64,000 nt of DNA, from assembly GCF_044360475.1 (NCBI RefSeq), contig NZ_CP043494.1:4030001-4094000 (forward strand). Direction: 5' to 3'. This stretch comes from Archangium minus (GTDB lineage Bacteria > Myxococcota > Myxococcia > Myxococcales > Myxococcaceae). Below are positions 19,186-27,640 of this stretch, one piece after another (position 1 is the stretch's first letter; each line of letters opens with the position of its first letter). Made by a program: the position numbers and the translations under genes. The notes beneath the pieces are model-generated. The model ran no database searches, was not told the origin of the DNA, and was given only the letters and a program-made list of their open reading frames with translations.

Positions 19186-19209
19186 TCTCTACCTGCAGTG
19201 GAGCTGATC
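19186..19209 (+). repeat. Direct repeat, copy 2 (duplicate of the vWA gene 3' end)
   Basis: Matches 18037-18060 at 22 of 24 positions and would still encode LYLQWS then stop, parallel to LYLKWS at the true gene end. Upstream in that frame is a TAG inside the palindrome, so only the gene tip is duplicated. The SD (AAGGGGGA) of the tubulin-like gene begins two bases after it. Confidence 0.8.
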
Positions 19210-19222
19210 GAAGGGGGATTTC

Positions 19223-22200
19223 TTGGGGCTGCTCGCGACGGAGAAGTTCAACCCGACCTTGTTCGTGGGACTCGGTGGTAACGGCGGGAAGATCGTCCAG
19301 TTGCTCGCCGGCCGGCTGCGCCGCCATCCCAACTGGGAGCGCATCAAGTCGATGACCCATTTCGTGGCCATCGACACCAACAAGGACGACCTCGACAAGC
19401 TCAAGGACGTCCCCGTCGAGAACCGCTTCCTCATCTCCGCCTTCGACGCGCGCGCCTATATCGAGCGCAAGCGCGGTCAGCGTGAGCTCCAGGAGGATCC
19501 GCTCGTCACCCAGTGGGTTCCCTCCACGTACCAGTTCCGCTCCACCCAGGGTGCCGGCGCCGGGCAGATCCGCATGGAGAGCCGCCTGCGCCTCTACTAC
19601 AACCTCGAGGAGGACCGGCGCGGCATCCGCAAGGCCCTCCAGAAGCTGCTCGACGAGTCCACCCGCCGCGAGAACCCCTGGCGCGACAATGAGAACCGCG
19701 TCGTCCGCGTCATGCTCTATGGCTCGGTGGCGGGTGGTACCGGCTCGGGCGGCTTCCTGCCCATGGCCTACTTGCTGCGGCGCATGGTGAGCGACGCGGG
19801 CTGGGGCCGGCCGAACGTGACGGGCGTGCTCACCCTGCCCACTGCCTTCCTCGACAAGGTGAAGCCCCAACTCCACCCGGACATCCTCGCCAACGGTTAC
19901 TCCGCTCTGAAGGAGCTGGAGTTCCTCAACCGCCAGCTCGACTACGCGGGCGGCTCGGGCGAGATCGAATTCCACTACGACCCGGGCAGCCAAGACCGTG
20001 ACCGCCAGGTCGTCGCCGAGCGCCCCTTCACGCTCACCTACCTCATCGATCGGCCCGACCAGCTCTCCATCGAGAAGTATGAGAACGCGGTGGCCGACGC
20101 CTGCTACCTGCAGATCTTCTCGCCGCTGCTCGGCGCGCAGGCCGGTGAGTACGACAACTACGAGAAGCACCAGAAGAAGCTGGCCCTGGGCCACTTCTCC
20201 GTGCACTACGGCTCGTTTGGCACCGCGCTGCTGCAGCTGCCTCGCCGCGACATCCTCAAGTACGCGGGCCTGCGCTACGTGGCGAGCGCCTTCCGGCAGT
20301 TCCTCTGCTTCGGCGCGGACCATCCGGACTTCCAGGTGCCCTACGGGGATCCGGCCTTCCAGCGGCTTGAGGTCAACGAGAAGAACCGCCGCATCGACGA
20401 GAAGTTCAAGGGCTACGTCGCCTTCCGTGCCTCCGAGGAGGAGCGCCGCGACGAGAAGGGTCAGTTCTACGGAATCCAGCAGCAGATTGGTAAGGGCGGG
20501 AAGAACCTGGCCGAGGCCTTCCGCGAGAAGCTGGAGGCCATCTTCGGGCGGCTGGACGAGCAGATCGACATCCCGGATGTGGAGAAGCAGTCCATCAACC
20601 CGGGCAATCCCTCGCTGAGCCGAGCCATCGCGGTGCTGCGGCGGGCCAAGGACGAGTCGCGCGCCCGTGTGTGCGGCGAGTACCTCGAGGCCCAGCGCGG
20701 CGACGTGCGCACCGGCCGCTTCTTCGAGTCCTTCTTCAAGGAGTACGAGGTCAACCCCATTGCCCAGCGGCTCTTCCTCGTGCGCCTGCTGGAGCAGTCC
20801 TTCATCGTCCCGTTCAAGGACCCGGAGGAGGGCGCCTACCTCAAGGCTGACGGCACTCCGCCCGACCTGGACAGCCCCGAGCTGCGTCAGGAGATTGCTC
20901 GGCTCGACTCGGAGATGGCGAAGCAGGCGCAGCCCGGCTTCTTCCAGAGCCTCACAGACCGGGACAACAAGGCCTTCGCCACCGCCAAGCTGCGCGCCGT
21001 GGCCAAGGTGGAGAGCTGGGCCAACGAGTTCCGCGACGAGATCAAGCGCTTCTTCTGGAAGTCCTTTGAGAGCGAGCTGCGCAAGGACGCAGAGGCTCGG
21101 CTGGAGTCGTTCCGCAAGGTGGCCCAGGTGGCCGACGAGCGCGCTCGTGACGCCGAGTCTCAGGCCGAGCGCTTCCGCAAGGACCCGGCCGCGGTGGACC
21201 CCGCTTCCGATGTGGCGCAGTTCTACCTGGACGCCGAGGTGCTCCGTGACGACCGTCGCCGCGAGCGGCTGTGGAAGGAGTTCTACGCCCACAAGCTCGA
21301 CAGCGACGCGAACTTCCGCGTGGCCGATATCTTCGACTCCGTCACCGAGGCCTTCACCCCGGTGCGAGACCCCAGCGGTCAGCTCCGTGCCCGCGACGCC
21401 AATGAGATCGTCACGCACGTGCGCGGCAGGCTGGAGGCCCAGGCTCTTCAGGTTTACGGCCGGGTGATGGAGGAGATGGGGCTCGACCTGGCCTCGGGTC
21501 TGGACCTCGAGCAGCGCTACATCGCCCTGCACAAGACCGGAAAGGACCTGGAGGAGCTGCGCCGCAAGGGCAAGTTGGAGGACGAGCTGCGCGCCGTGTC
21601 CGCCACCGAGGTTCGCCGTGGCATCGAGGACCGGCTCAAGCGGCTGTCTGACGAGTGCGTGCTGCTCGCGCACATCGATGCCACGCGCCGCGATGATCCC
21701 ACCGTGACGCCCGCGGATGTTTTCTACGCCGGCCTGCACGACAAGTACGCCAGCGATGAGGAGGGCTCGCTCTGGAGCGTCCTCAAGGGCGTGGTGTCCG
21801 GTACGAACCGCGTGGCGGGTTGGGAGGAGCGCGACTCGCTGGTGCTCTACCGCGCGCTGCTCGGCGTGCCCGTGTACTGGTTCAAGAACGTCCAGTCCGA
21901 CCTGTACTCCGGCTACAAGCGCGTGCGCGACGACAAGAACCGCACCTACCCGCTGCACATCGAGGCGACCTGGGAGTCCTCGCCGGGCCTGCCGGATCTG
22001 GATCCGGTGGAGCTCAAGCGTGCCGAGGAGCGCCGCTCCGCTGAGCGTTCCGCCCAGGCCTCCCGCGAGGCCCGCGAGAGTCGCCTGCGTGCCTTCACCC
22101 TGTGTGCCCTGTTCGGCGGCATCTCGCGCGACGACGAGGGCTACCACTGGAGCTTCGCCGGCACGAAGAACAAGCTGGCGCCGGACCGAGCGCGGGCCTT

Positions 22201-22447
22201 CGAGGCCTTCGAGGCCTTGGACCCTGTGCTGCGCGGAGACCTGGAGAAGAACGCCCGTGACTCGTGGCTGACGGCGACGGCGGAGCGGCCCGCGCGCAAC
22301 AAGCTGCTGGAGGAGGTGCAGGCCCACCAGCGTCGCCTCACCGAGGCCTATGCGCGCGCCGTCTCCGAGCAGAAGGATGCCGAGCGTCGCTTCCTCCAGG
22401 ACGAGCGCACCGTGGTCGAGGCGCTCGCCGCCGAGCTGAGGAGCTAG
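19223..22447 (+). CDS. Tubulin/FtsZ-like GTPase superfamily protein
   Basis: 1074 residues, several times FtsZ length. The N-terminal domain has the nucleotide-binding glycine loop GLGGNGGKIVQ (about 16) and the tubulin signature GSVAGGTGSG (about 172), matching the GGGTGSG T4 loop of FtsZ/tubulin. The remaining 700 residues are charged and largely helical, with coiled-coil-like stretches (about 555-660) and no membrane segment. It belongs with the large tubulin-like proteins that published genome analysis (Makarova and Koonin 2010, from memory) linked to vWA proteins and membrane remodelling. TTG start with AAGGGGGA four bases upstream. The next gene begins one base after its stop. Filament formation is an expectation, not shown. 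Confidence 0.9.
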   Translation: MGLLATEKFNPTLFVGLGGNGGKIVQLLAGRLRRHPNWERIKSMTHFVAIDTNKDDLDKLKDVPVENRFLISAFDARAYIERKRGQRELQEDPLVTQWVPSTYQFRSTQGAGAGQIRMESRLRLYYNLEEDRRGIRKALQKLLDESTRRENPWRDNENRVVRVMLYGSVAGGTGSGGFLPMAYLLRRMVSDAGWGRPNVTGVLTLPTAFLDKVKPQLHPDILANGYSALKELEFLNRQLDYAGGSGEIEFHYDPGSQDRDRQVVAERPFTLTYLIDRPDQLSIEKYENAVADACYLQIFSPLLGAQAGEYDNYEKHQKKLALGHFSVHYGSFGTALLQLPRRDILKYAGLRYVASAFRQFLCFGADHPDFQVPYGDPAFQRLEVNEKNRRIDEKFKGYVAFRASEEERRDEKGQFYGIQQQIGKGGKNLAEAFREKLEAIFGRLDEQIDIPDVEKQSINPGNPSLSRAIAVLRRAKDESRARVCGEYLEAQRGDVRTGRFFESFFKEYEVNPIAQRLFLVRLLEQSFIVPFKDPEEGAYLKADGTPPDLDSPELRQEIARLDSEMAKQAQPGFFQSLTDRDNKAFATAKLRAVAKVESWANEFRDEIKRFFWKSFESELRKDAEARLESFRKVAQVADERARDAESQAERFRKDPAAVDPASDVAQFYLDAEVLRDDRRRERLWKEFYAHKLDSDANFRVADIFDSVTEAFTPVRDPSGQLRARDANEIVTHVRGRLEAQALQVYGRVMEEMGLDLASGLDLEQRYIALHKTGKDLEELRRKGKLEDELRAVSATEVRRGIEDRLKRLSDECVLLAHIDATRRDDPTVTPADVFYAGLHDKYASDEEGSLWSVLKGVVSGTNRVAGWEERDSLVLYRALLGVPVYWFKNVQSDLYSGYKRVRDDKNRTYPLHIEATWESSPGLPDLDPVELKRAEERRSAERSAQASREARESRLRAFTLCALFGGISRDDEGYHWSFAGTKNKLAPDRARAFEAFEALDPVLRGDLEKNARDSWLTATAERPARNKLLEEVQAHQRRLTEAYARAVSEQKDAERRFLQDERTVVEALAAELRS

Positions 22448-22448
22448 C

Positions 22449-24836
22449 TTGGACGCCGCCGTCTCGTACCCCACCGTCCTCCTCGGACTGGGGCGCTTCG
22501 GCCAGGAGGTCATCGGCCGCGCCCTCCAGTCCCTGGAGGCCTCTTCACCGCTGCTGGGCGTGCTGCGTTGTGAGCCCTCGGGCGTAGCGGCCGGGCTTCA
22601 GCCCCTGCTGGAGGACCTGTTGCGCGCGGGCCGTGGCTCGGGCGAGCGGCGCGACCAGCGGCTGGACCTCATCGCCTTTGCCGCCGCGCTGCAGGGCGGT
22701 GACCAGGACTTGCTCGTCGCGTGTGATCAGGCCGCGCGTCTGCTGGCCGAGGGCTATGGGGCCATGTTCCCTCCGGACCGGCCGCCGGAGCAGCGCACCG
22801 CCACGCTTCACCTTGTGGTGCAGGTGCCGGCGCTGTCCAACCCGAGGGCGTCCGTGGCGCTCGCGCGACTGGCTGCCCTGGAGAGCTGGGCTCGCGCCCG
22901 TCCCGTGTTCCCCCTGCTGGCCCGCATCTGGGTCGTGTCCCAGCAGACCGCCGCGGGCACGCTCACCTCCGAGGAGATGGTGTCCACCTGCGCGTCCTTC
23001 GCGCTCGGCATGGTGGCCTCGGGCCTGCGCACCGAGGACGAGGTGTCTCGCCGTCTGGCCCACCCGGCACGGGATGAAGGCCTCGTGGGCTTCGTCTCGC
23101 TGGCGTCGGTGGAGCTGCCCGAGTCGCGTCTGCGCGCTTATGCCGCCGCCCGTGCTGCTTATGACGGACTCGGCGTGCTGGTGGAGCGTGTGCAGGAGCC
23201 CGGGACGGATGCCACCCTGGCCATGGGCGCCGTCTCCGCGCTCCAGTGGGACCGGTGGTTGTCGCCCTTCGTCGAGGGCCAGGCCGCACAGCTCTCCCGG
23301 CGTCTCGCCGCCGAGCTGTCCCGCTCTCCGGTGGACCTGCCCGCGGACATCCATGTGGGGCCACTTGATACGCCCGAGGAGATCCGCGCCCGTCACTCCG
23401 GGCTCTTCAAGCCCGCCTCGGTGGAGGCCGCGCCTACCACTGTGGACCAGGCCCGTACCGACGAGACCTTTCGCGCGCTCGACCGCGCCGAGGCTGAGGT
23501 GGCCACCGCGGTGGAGCAGGGTATTCAGGCGGTGTTCGACGCCTCGCTCGGGCCCACGTCGGGCCTGTCGCAGCTCCCCGCTGTGGAGCAGGGGCTCAAG
23601 CGCGTCATTGCGCAATTGCACGACGAGCAGGCCCAGGAGGACTCGACGCTGCGGAAGTTGGATCCATCCCAGCCGCCGGGTCCTCCAGTGGATCCGCACC
23701 GGGAGGAGCTGGAGCACGCCCTGATGGCGCTGCCCTCGCGAAGGATGGCGCTGGCAGCGGCGGCGGCGTTCGCGCTGGCCGTGTTGCTGGGTGTCTCGTT
23801 CGGCACACTGTCCTTCATGACTCCGGCAGCGGCTTCCACGGGCAATAGCCCCGGGCATGCCCAGGTGTTGTCCTCGCCTTCCCCGCGCTTCGACTGGCAC
23901 GAGCCCATGCCGTGGATTGTCGGAGTGCTCGCCGCGCTGGGTGCCGGAGGCGGGTGGCTCTACTTCGTCGGCAATCACACCCGGAAGGAAGTGCGCCGCG
24001 TGCTGAAGCTCCGGCGTGATGCACTGGAGTCGCTGGTCAGCCGGGGCGGGGGAGGGCGGCGCGCGAAGCAGGCGGAGCTGCAACTCGTGGTGCGTCGCAA
24101 GCGTGCCCGCCGCGGTGCCATCCTCGCGCTGGAGAACGCCGTGGCCCGGCTGCAGGCCGTGCGTCACGCGCTGTTGGAGGCGAGGGATCGCAAGCGTCAG
24201 GAGTTGCTGGCGCTCGGGGTGACTCCGGCCGCCGAGGCCCGGTTGGATGACCTCGGGCAGTTGCTCGGCGCGGGAGGGCTGTTGCACGGCTCACTGGTGC
24301 CCCCGGAGGTCATCAGCCGGTGGATCGCTGCCCGCCGCGAGATTTCCGAGGACCGCGTTTGGGCCGATCGTCTTCTCGAAGGTGCCTGGCCCGCGGGCGG
24401 ACTGCTCGAGGACGTCCCGTGCGGAGACCCTGAGCGCATCGCCGAGCTGAGCCGGCGTCAGGTACAGCCGATGGGCGAGCGCAGTGTGTTGGATGACCCC
24501 GAGGGTGGCCAGCAGGCGGCGGATGTGCTGCGCGACTTCGGGGCGAGGATGGGGGCGGTGCTCGCTCCGCCATGCCAGCCGCTGAACGCGCATGGGGATC
24601 CGGTGCTCGGGCTGCGTCCGGGCGAGGGCTTCGTCATCGCTCCGTCGGCCGGACGCGACACGCTGGATGCGGGCCTCCGGGACGTGCCTACGCGGCTTCC
24701 CGTCCTCTGGTCTCCCTCGAAGGCCGCGCGGGTCATCTTCCTGCGCACCTGGGAGGGCTTCTCCGTGGAAGAGCTGTCGCGAGGGGCTCGCTCCCTGTCG
24801 CAGCCGGCCGCGGCCGCCCCTCGAGGTGCGCGATGA
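22449..24836 (+). CDS. Membrane protein with degenerate tubulin-like N-terminus
   Basis: 795 residues. The N-terminus (YPTVLLGLGRFGQEVIGRAL) parallels the glycine loop of the preceding tubulin-like protein (NPTLFVGLGGNGGKIVQLL), but no GGTGSG loop follows. Two membrane helices lie mid-protein (about 430-455 and 489-507), followed by a basic, coiled-coil-like segment (about 515-590) and an alpha-rich C-terminus. TTG start with GAGGAG six bases upstream, one base after the previous stop, so the pair is translationally coupled. It is plausibly a membrane tether or non-hydrolysing partner for the tubulin-like protein. The similarity is confined to the short N-terminal segment I can align by eye. 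Confidence 0.85.
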   Translation: MDAAVSYPTVLLGLGRFGQEVIGRALQSLEASSPLLGVLRCEPSGVAAGLQPLLEDLLRAGRGSGERRDQRLDLIAFAAALQGGDQDLLVACDQAARLLAEGYGAMFPPDRPPEQRTATLHLVVQVPALSNPRASVALARLAALESWARARPVFPLLARIWVVSQQTAAGTLTSEEMVSTCASFALGMVASGLRTEDEVSRRLAHPARDEGLVGFVSLASVELPESRLRAYAAARAAYDGLGVLVERVQEPGTDATLAMGAVSALQWDRWLSPFVEGQAAQLSRRLAAELSRSPVDLPADIHVGPLDTPEEIRARHSGLFKPASVEAAPTTVDQARTDETFRALDRAEAEVATAVEQGIQAVFDASLGPTSGLSQLPAVEQGLKRVIAQLHDEQAQEDSTLRKLDPSQPPGPPVDPHREELEHALMALPSRRMALAAAAAFALAVLLGVSFGTLSFMTPAAASTGNSPGHAQVLSSPSPRFDWHEPMPWIVGVLAALGAGGGWLYFVGNHTRKEVRRVLKLRRDALESLVSRGGGGRRAKQAELQLVVRRKRARRGAILALENAVARLQAVRHALLEARDRKRQELLALGVTPAAEARLDDLGQLLGAGGLLHGSLVPPEVISRWIAARREISEDRVWADRLLEGAWPAGGLLEDVPCGDPERIAELSRRQVQPMGERSVLDDPEGGQQAADVLRDFGARMGAVLAPPCQPLNAHGDPVLGLRPGEGFVIAPSAGRDTLDAGLRDVPTRLPVLWSPSKAARVIFLRTWEGFSVEELSRGARSLSQPAAAAPRGAR

Positions 24837-27625
24837 CCGTGAAACTCCCGCATCTGTTCTCTGAAGGGACCGTCTACCTATGGGTCTGGTTGCTGGTACT
24901 CGCCACGCCGTTGTTGGCCTGGGTGTTGGCGGCGCTGGTGGTGGGCCCCGGTCCCAACTCCCGCTGGCGCCGTGCCGCGCTTCCCGTGGGTAAGGCTGTT
25001 CTTGTCTCCTTGGGGCTCGTGCTCGTCACCCGCCTGGTGGAGGCCGCGAGTGCCTCCATGCAGGGCGGGCCGCTCGGCTGGCTCGACGCGCTCACGAAGT
25101 TGCCCCAGCTCCCGCTCCCGTTCGGCGCTTCGTTGACGGTGCAGGGGACCTGGTTCCCCGCGGATGCAGTCCTGCTTCTGGCCCTGCCCCATGCCGCTGC
25201 GTTCCTCCTCGCGACGGCGGTGTTCGCGTTCCAGGAGTCCAACCACAAGAGCCTCACGTCCTTCCGCGTGCCGCTCGCGGATCCGCTGGCGGTCGTCCTG
25301 GTGGCGGTGCCCGTCCTGTCTCTCATCGCGGTGAATAGGGCGTGGGGCCTGGAGAAACCTCGCGCGTTGCTCGACCTGGCCGCCGTGCTGCCCATGTTGA
25401 GCATGGCGCTCGCGGTATGGACGCGTGCCGAGCGCCTCGCGCCTCCGCCCGTGAAGGAGGAGGCTCCGCAGCCCCAGACGCCTGTGCTTCCGCGCGCGGA
25501 CGTGCCGGGGATGTGGCGGAAGTTGGGTGCCATTGAGGCCAATGGGCGCCCGCTGCTCGCGACGCAGGGCACGGCCAATGCGGATTCGGCTCCGGCTTGG
25601 AGCGCCGCTGCCTGGCGGGACTCGGGTGCCACCGGGGCTCCGCCTCGGGCGTTGGAGGAGATCGCCAGTGCGTGGAGCACGCCCACCCAGGGCTGGCTCG
25701 TGGGCGACCTGCCGGATCCGACGGAGCGCCACTTCCTCACCTCGTGCGTGCTGCTCGCGTTGCAGCGTGAGGGCCTGCCGTGCCTCGTCATCAGCGACGA
25801 GCCCGAGGCGCTGCGTGACGCGGTGCTCGAGGCCATCACGCGCAGTGGCTCATGGCCCTCGGGGCCGCTGCTGGCCGGCGAGGCGGCGATGCGCGAGGCC
25901 TTCGCGGGTAACCGGATGCCAGCCGCTGTCTTCCTGGACGTGGAGCAACTGTCCGCCGGGGGCATCCGCGCGCTCTCCGAGACGCGGGGCGGCTGTGGCC
26001 GGTTGTGGGCCCGCTCCGTGGGGCTGGTGCTGTTGTCGCGTGTGGACCGAGGAACGCCGCTCGCGTCCACGCACCGCATGTTCACCTTGCGGCGGCTGGA
26101 GCTGGCGCTGTCGGCGGCTGGGGCTCGGTGGAACGTGCTGGCCACGGGCGTAGGTGGCGCGGGCACGCGAGGGCTGGTGGAGCAGATGTTCCCAGGCATC
26201 TCCGTGCGCGAGGTGCCCTTCACCCCACGCGCAGCGGCCCCCGTGCGTGTCTGGCGCGTGGCCGAGGGCTTTCGCGCCCAGCCCGGTACACCCTGGGTGC
26301 GCCGGGCGCTGGAGCCGGTGGTGGGGGCGAAGCTGCCTGCCTCGGTGGGGGACCCGGGAGGCGCTTTCGATCTCAAGGCCGTGGACTTCTGGGGCGGCGA
26401 GCTGCGCTTCGTCCGGGACGTGTCACTCTTCGGCGTGGCCTCCGTAGGCACCTTGGACGAGGCCTGGCTGGTGGCCGCATACCGGGCGCTCCCTCACCGA
26501 GTGCCGCTGGCGGACGGTCAGGCTCATGACGCGTTGTGGGGTCTCGCCGACAACCCGGTGACGCGCTTCCTCACGCGCGATGGCAACCTGGACGGGCTGT
26601 CCCGCCACGGCATGCTGCTGCCGCCACGCCCGTTGGTGGGCTATCACAACGGCGCGCTGGCCACGGCCCACCTCAAGGCTGCCATGCAAGAGGGCTCGCA
26701 GGATGTGGAGTCCCTGGCCGCTGTCTTCGGCCGCTCGCGCGTGGAGCAGGTGCTGGGGCCGAAGTTCCGGCCCGAGCGGCACGTGGTGCGCCTGCCCCAG
26801 GGCCGCGAGCCCGTGCGCAGCCCTGTCGTCCCTGCTGGCCTGTCCGAGTCCGTCAACCCGCTGCGGCGCACCGTGAGCGAGCAGGTGGTGCGCATCCTCG
26901 ATGTGCACAGCGGCCAGCTCCTCACGGAGGTGGATCGGCTGCTGGTGGAGACGCGCTACTACCCGGGCCGCGTGTTCGCTGTGGGCGACGCGCGCTACGA
27001 GGTGCCGCTGCACTCGCTGGACACCAAGCGCAACGAGCTGCGCGTGAAGCCGGTGCCCAACGACAGGCCGCTCACGAAGCCGCAGCTGCGCATCCAGTTC
27101 GAGTCCGCCACCGTGGTGGAGTCTCCGCAGACGGTGCGCACCGGGCGGTGCGTGTACCAGGTGTGCACCCTGGAGGCGACGGTGGTGGAGAGCGTCACCG
27201 GCTACTCGCAGGTGGGGCGGCCGGGCCGGGTGGACGTGGGCGCGGTGAGCTGTCGCTATCGCACCCGCGTGCGCGGCATCTTCTTCCCCGCGGCCACCAC
27301 GCCCCAGGTGCTCGTCCATCTGGCGCGCTCGGCGGACGGAGTGCTGGTGGCACACCTGCTCTCCAATGACGAGGACATGGACGTGGTACCGGTAGGGGCG
27401 GGCATGTTCCCGGAGGCTCCGGCCGGCATCGTGGTGGTGGACCGGCACCTCCAGGGGATGGGCGTGGCCGAGGCGCTGGACCTGGCGCTCGTCGACGACA
27501 CATTCAAGTGGGTCCGGGCCATCCTGGCCAACTGCAAGTGCGCCAACGGGTGCCCCGAGTGCACGCCCCAGGACGTGCTCACCTCCGGCCCCGACAAGTC
27601 GGGCGTGCTTGGGCTGCTGGGATAG
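24833..27625 (+). CDS. Membrane-anchored protein resembling a dead MrfA/Hrq1-type helicase
   Basis: 930 residues. The first 195 residues contain about five membrane helices. The rest follows the order of MrfA/Hrq1 SF2 helicases with the catalytic residues lost. LPDPTE stands where motif I is expected, LLSRVDRG replaces the DEVH segment, and it is followed by the family-like spacing to LRRLELALSAAG and LATGVG. The accessory module before the tail is better kept (YYPGRVFAVGDARYEVPLHSLD, about 705). The tail keeps four Cys in CKCANGCPEC (about 900) and ends DKSGVLGLL, as in DUF1998-type tails. It starts in a four-base ATGA overlap with the previous gene. It likely lacks ATPase activity and may bind nucleic acid or protein at the membrane. 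The relationship is inferred by eye. Confidence 0.85.
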   Translation: MTVKLPHLFSEGTVYLWVWLLVLATPLLAWVLAALVVGPGPNSRWRRAALPVGKAVLVSLGLVLVTRLVEAASASMQGGPLGWLDALTKLPQLPLPFGASLTVQGTWFPADAVLLLALPHAAAFLLATAVFAFQESNHKSLTSFRVPLADPLAVVLVAVPVLSLIAVNRAWGLEKPRALLDLAAVLPMLSMALAVWTRAERLAPPPVKEEAPQPQTPVLPRADVPGMWRKLGAIEANGRPLLATQGTANADSAPAWSAAAWRDSGATGAPPRALEEIASAWSTPTQGWLVGDLPDPTERHFLTSCVLLALQREGLPCLVISDEPEALRDAVLEAITRSGSWPSGPLLAGEAAMREAFAGNRMPAAVFLDVEQLSAGGIRALSETRGGCGRLWARSVGLVLLSRVDRGTPLASTHRMFTLRRLELALSAAGARWNVLATGVGGAGTRGLVEQMFPGISVREVPFTPRAAAPVRVWRVAEGFRAQPGTPWVRRALEPVVGAKLPASVGDPGGAFDLKAVDFWGGELRFVRDVSLFGVASVGTLDEAWLVAAYRALPHRVPLADGQAHDALWGLADNPVTRFLTRDGNLDGLSRHGMLLPPRPLVGYHNGALATAHLKAAMQEGSQDVESLAAVFGRSRVEQVLGPKFRPERHVVRLPQGREPVRSPVVPAGLSESVNPLRRTVSEQVVRILDVHSGQLLTEVDRLLVETRYYPGRVFAVGDARYEVPLHSLDTKRNELRVKPVPNDRPLTKPQLRIQFESATVVESPQTVRTGRCVYQVCTLEATVVESVTGYSQVGRPGRVDVGAVSCRYRTRVRGIFFPAATTPQVLVHLARSADGVLVAHLLSNDEDMDVVPVGAGMFPEAPAGIVVVDRHLQGMGVAEALDLALVDDTFKWVRAILANCKCANGCPECTPQDVLTSGPDKSGVLGLLG

Positions 27626-27640
27626 GCGGAGGCAATCGCC

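Larger units (their letters stand above)
18061..19209 (+). mobile_element. Candidate inserted lipoprotein cassette
   Basis: A 1149-bp unit (counting one repeat copy) in an otherwise gap-free operon. It holds a lipoprotein gene, a small acidic-protein gene, a 20-bp perfect palindrome and the second copy of the 24-bp repeat. Hand counts in the lipoprotein gene gave 48% and 52% GC for the 60-base lines at 18481 and 18421, against 68% for the line at 19561 in the tubulin-like gene. Removing the unit would leave the vWA stop 15 bases before the TTG start of the tubulin-like gene. No recombinase is encoded. The insertion itself is inferred; the repeats and composition are seen. Confidence 0.6.

Noticed and set aside
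19169..22513. A 1114-codon open frame on the minus strand
   Set aside because: Antisense of the tubulin-like gene; no motif, no SD, composition typical of a shadow.
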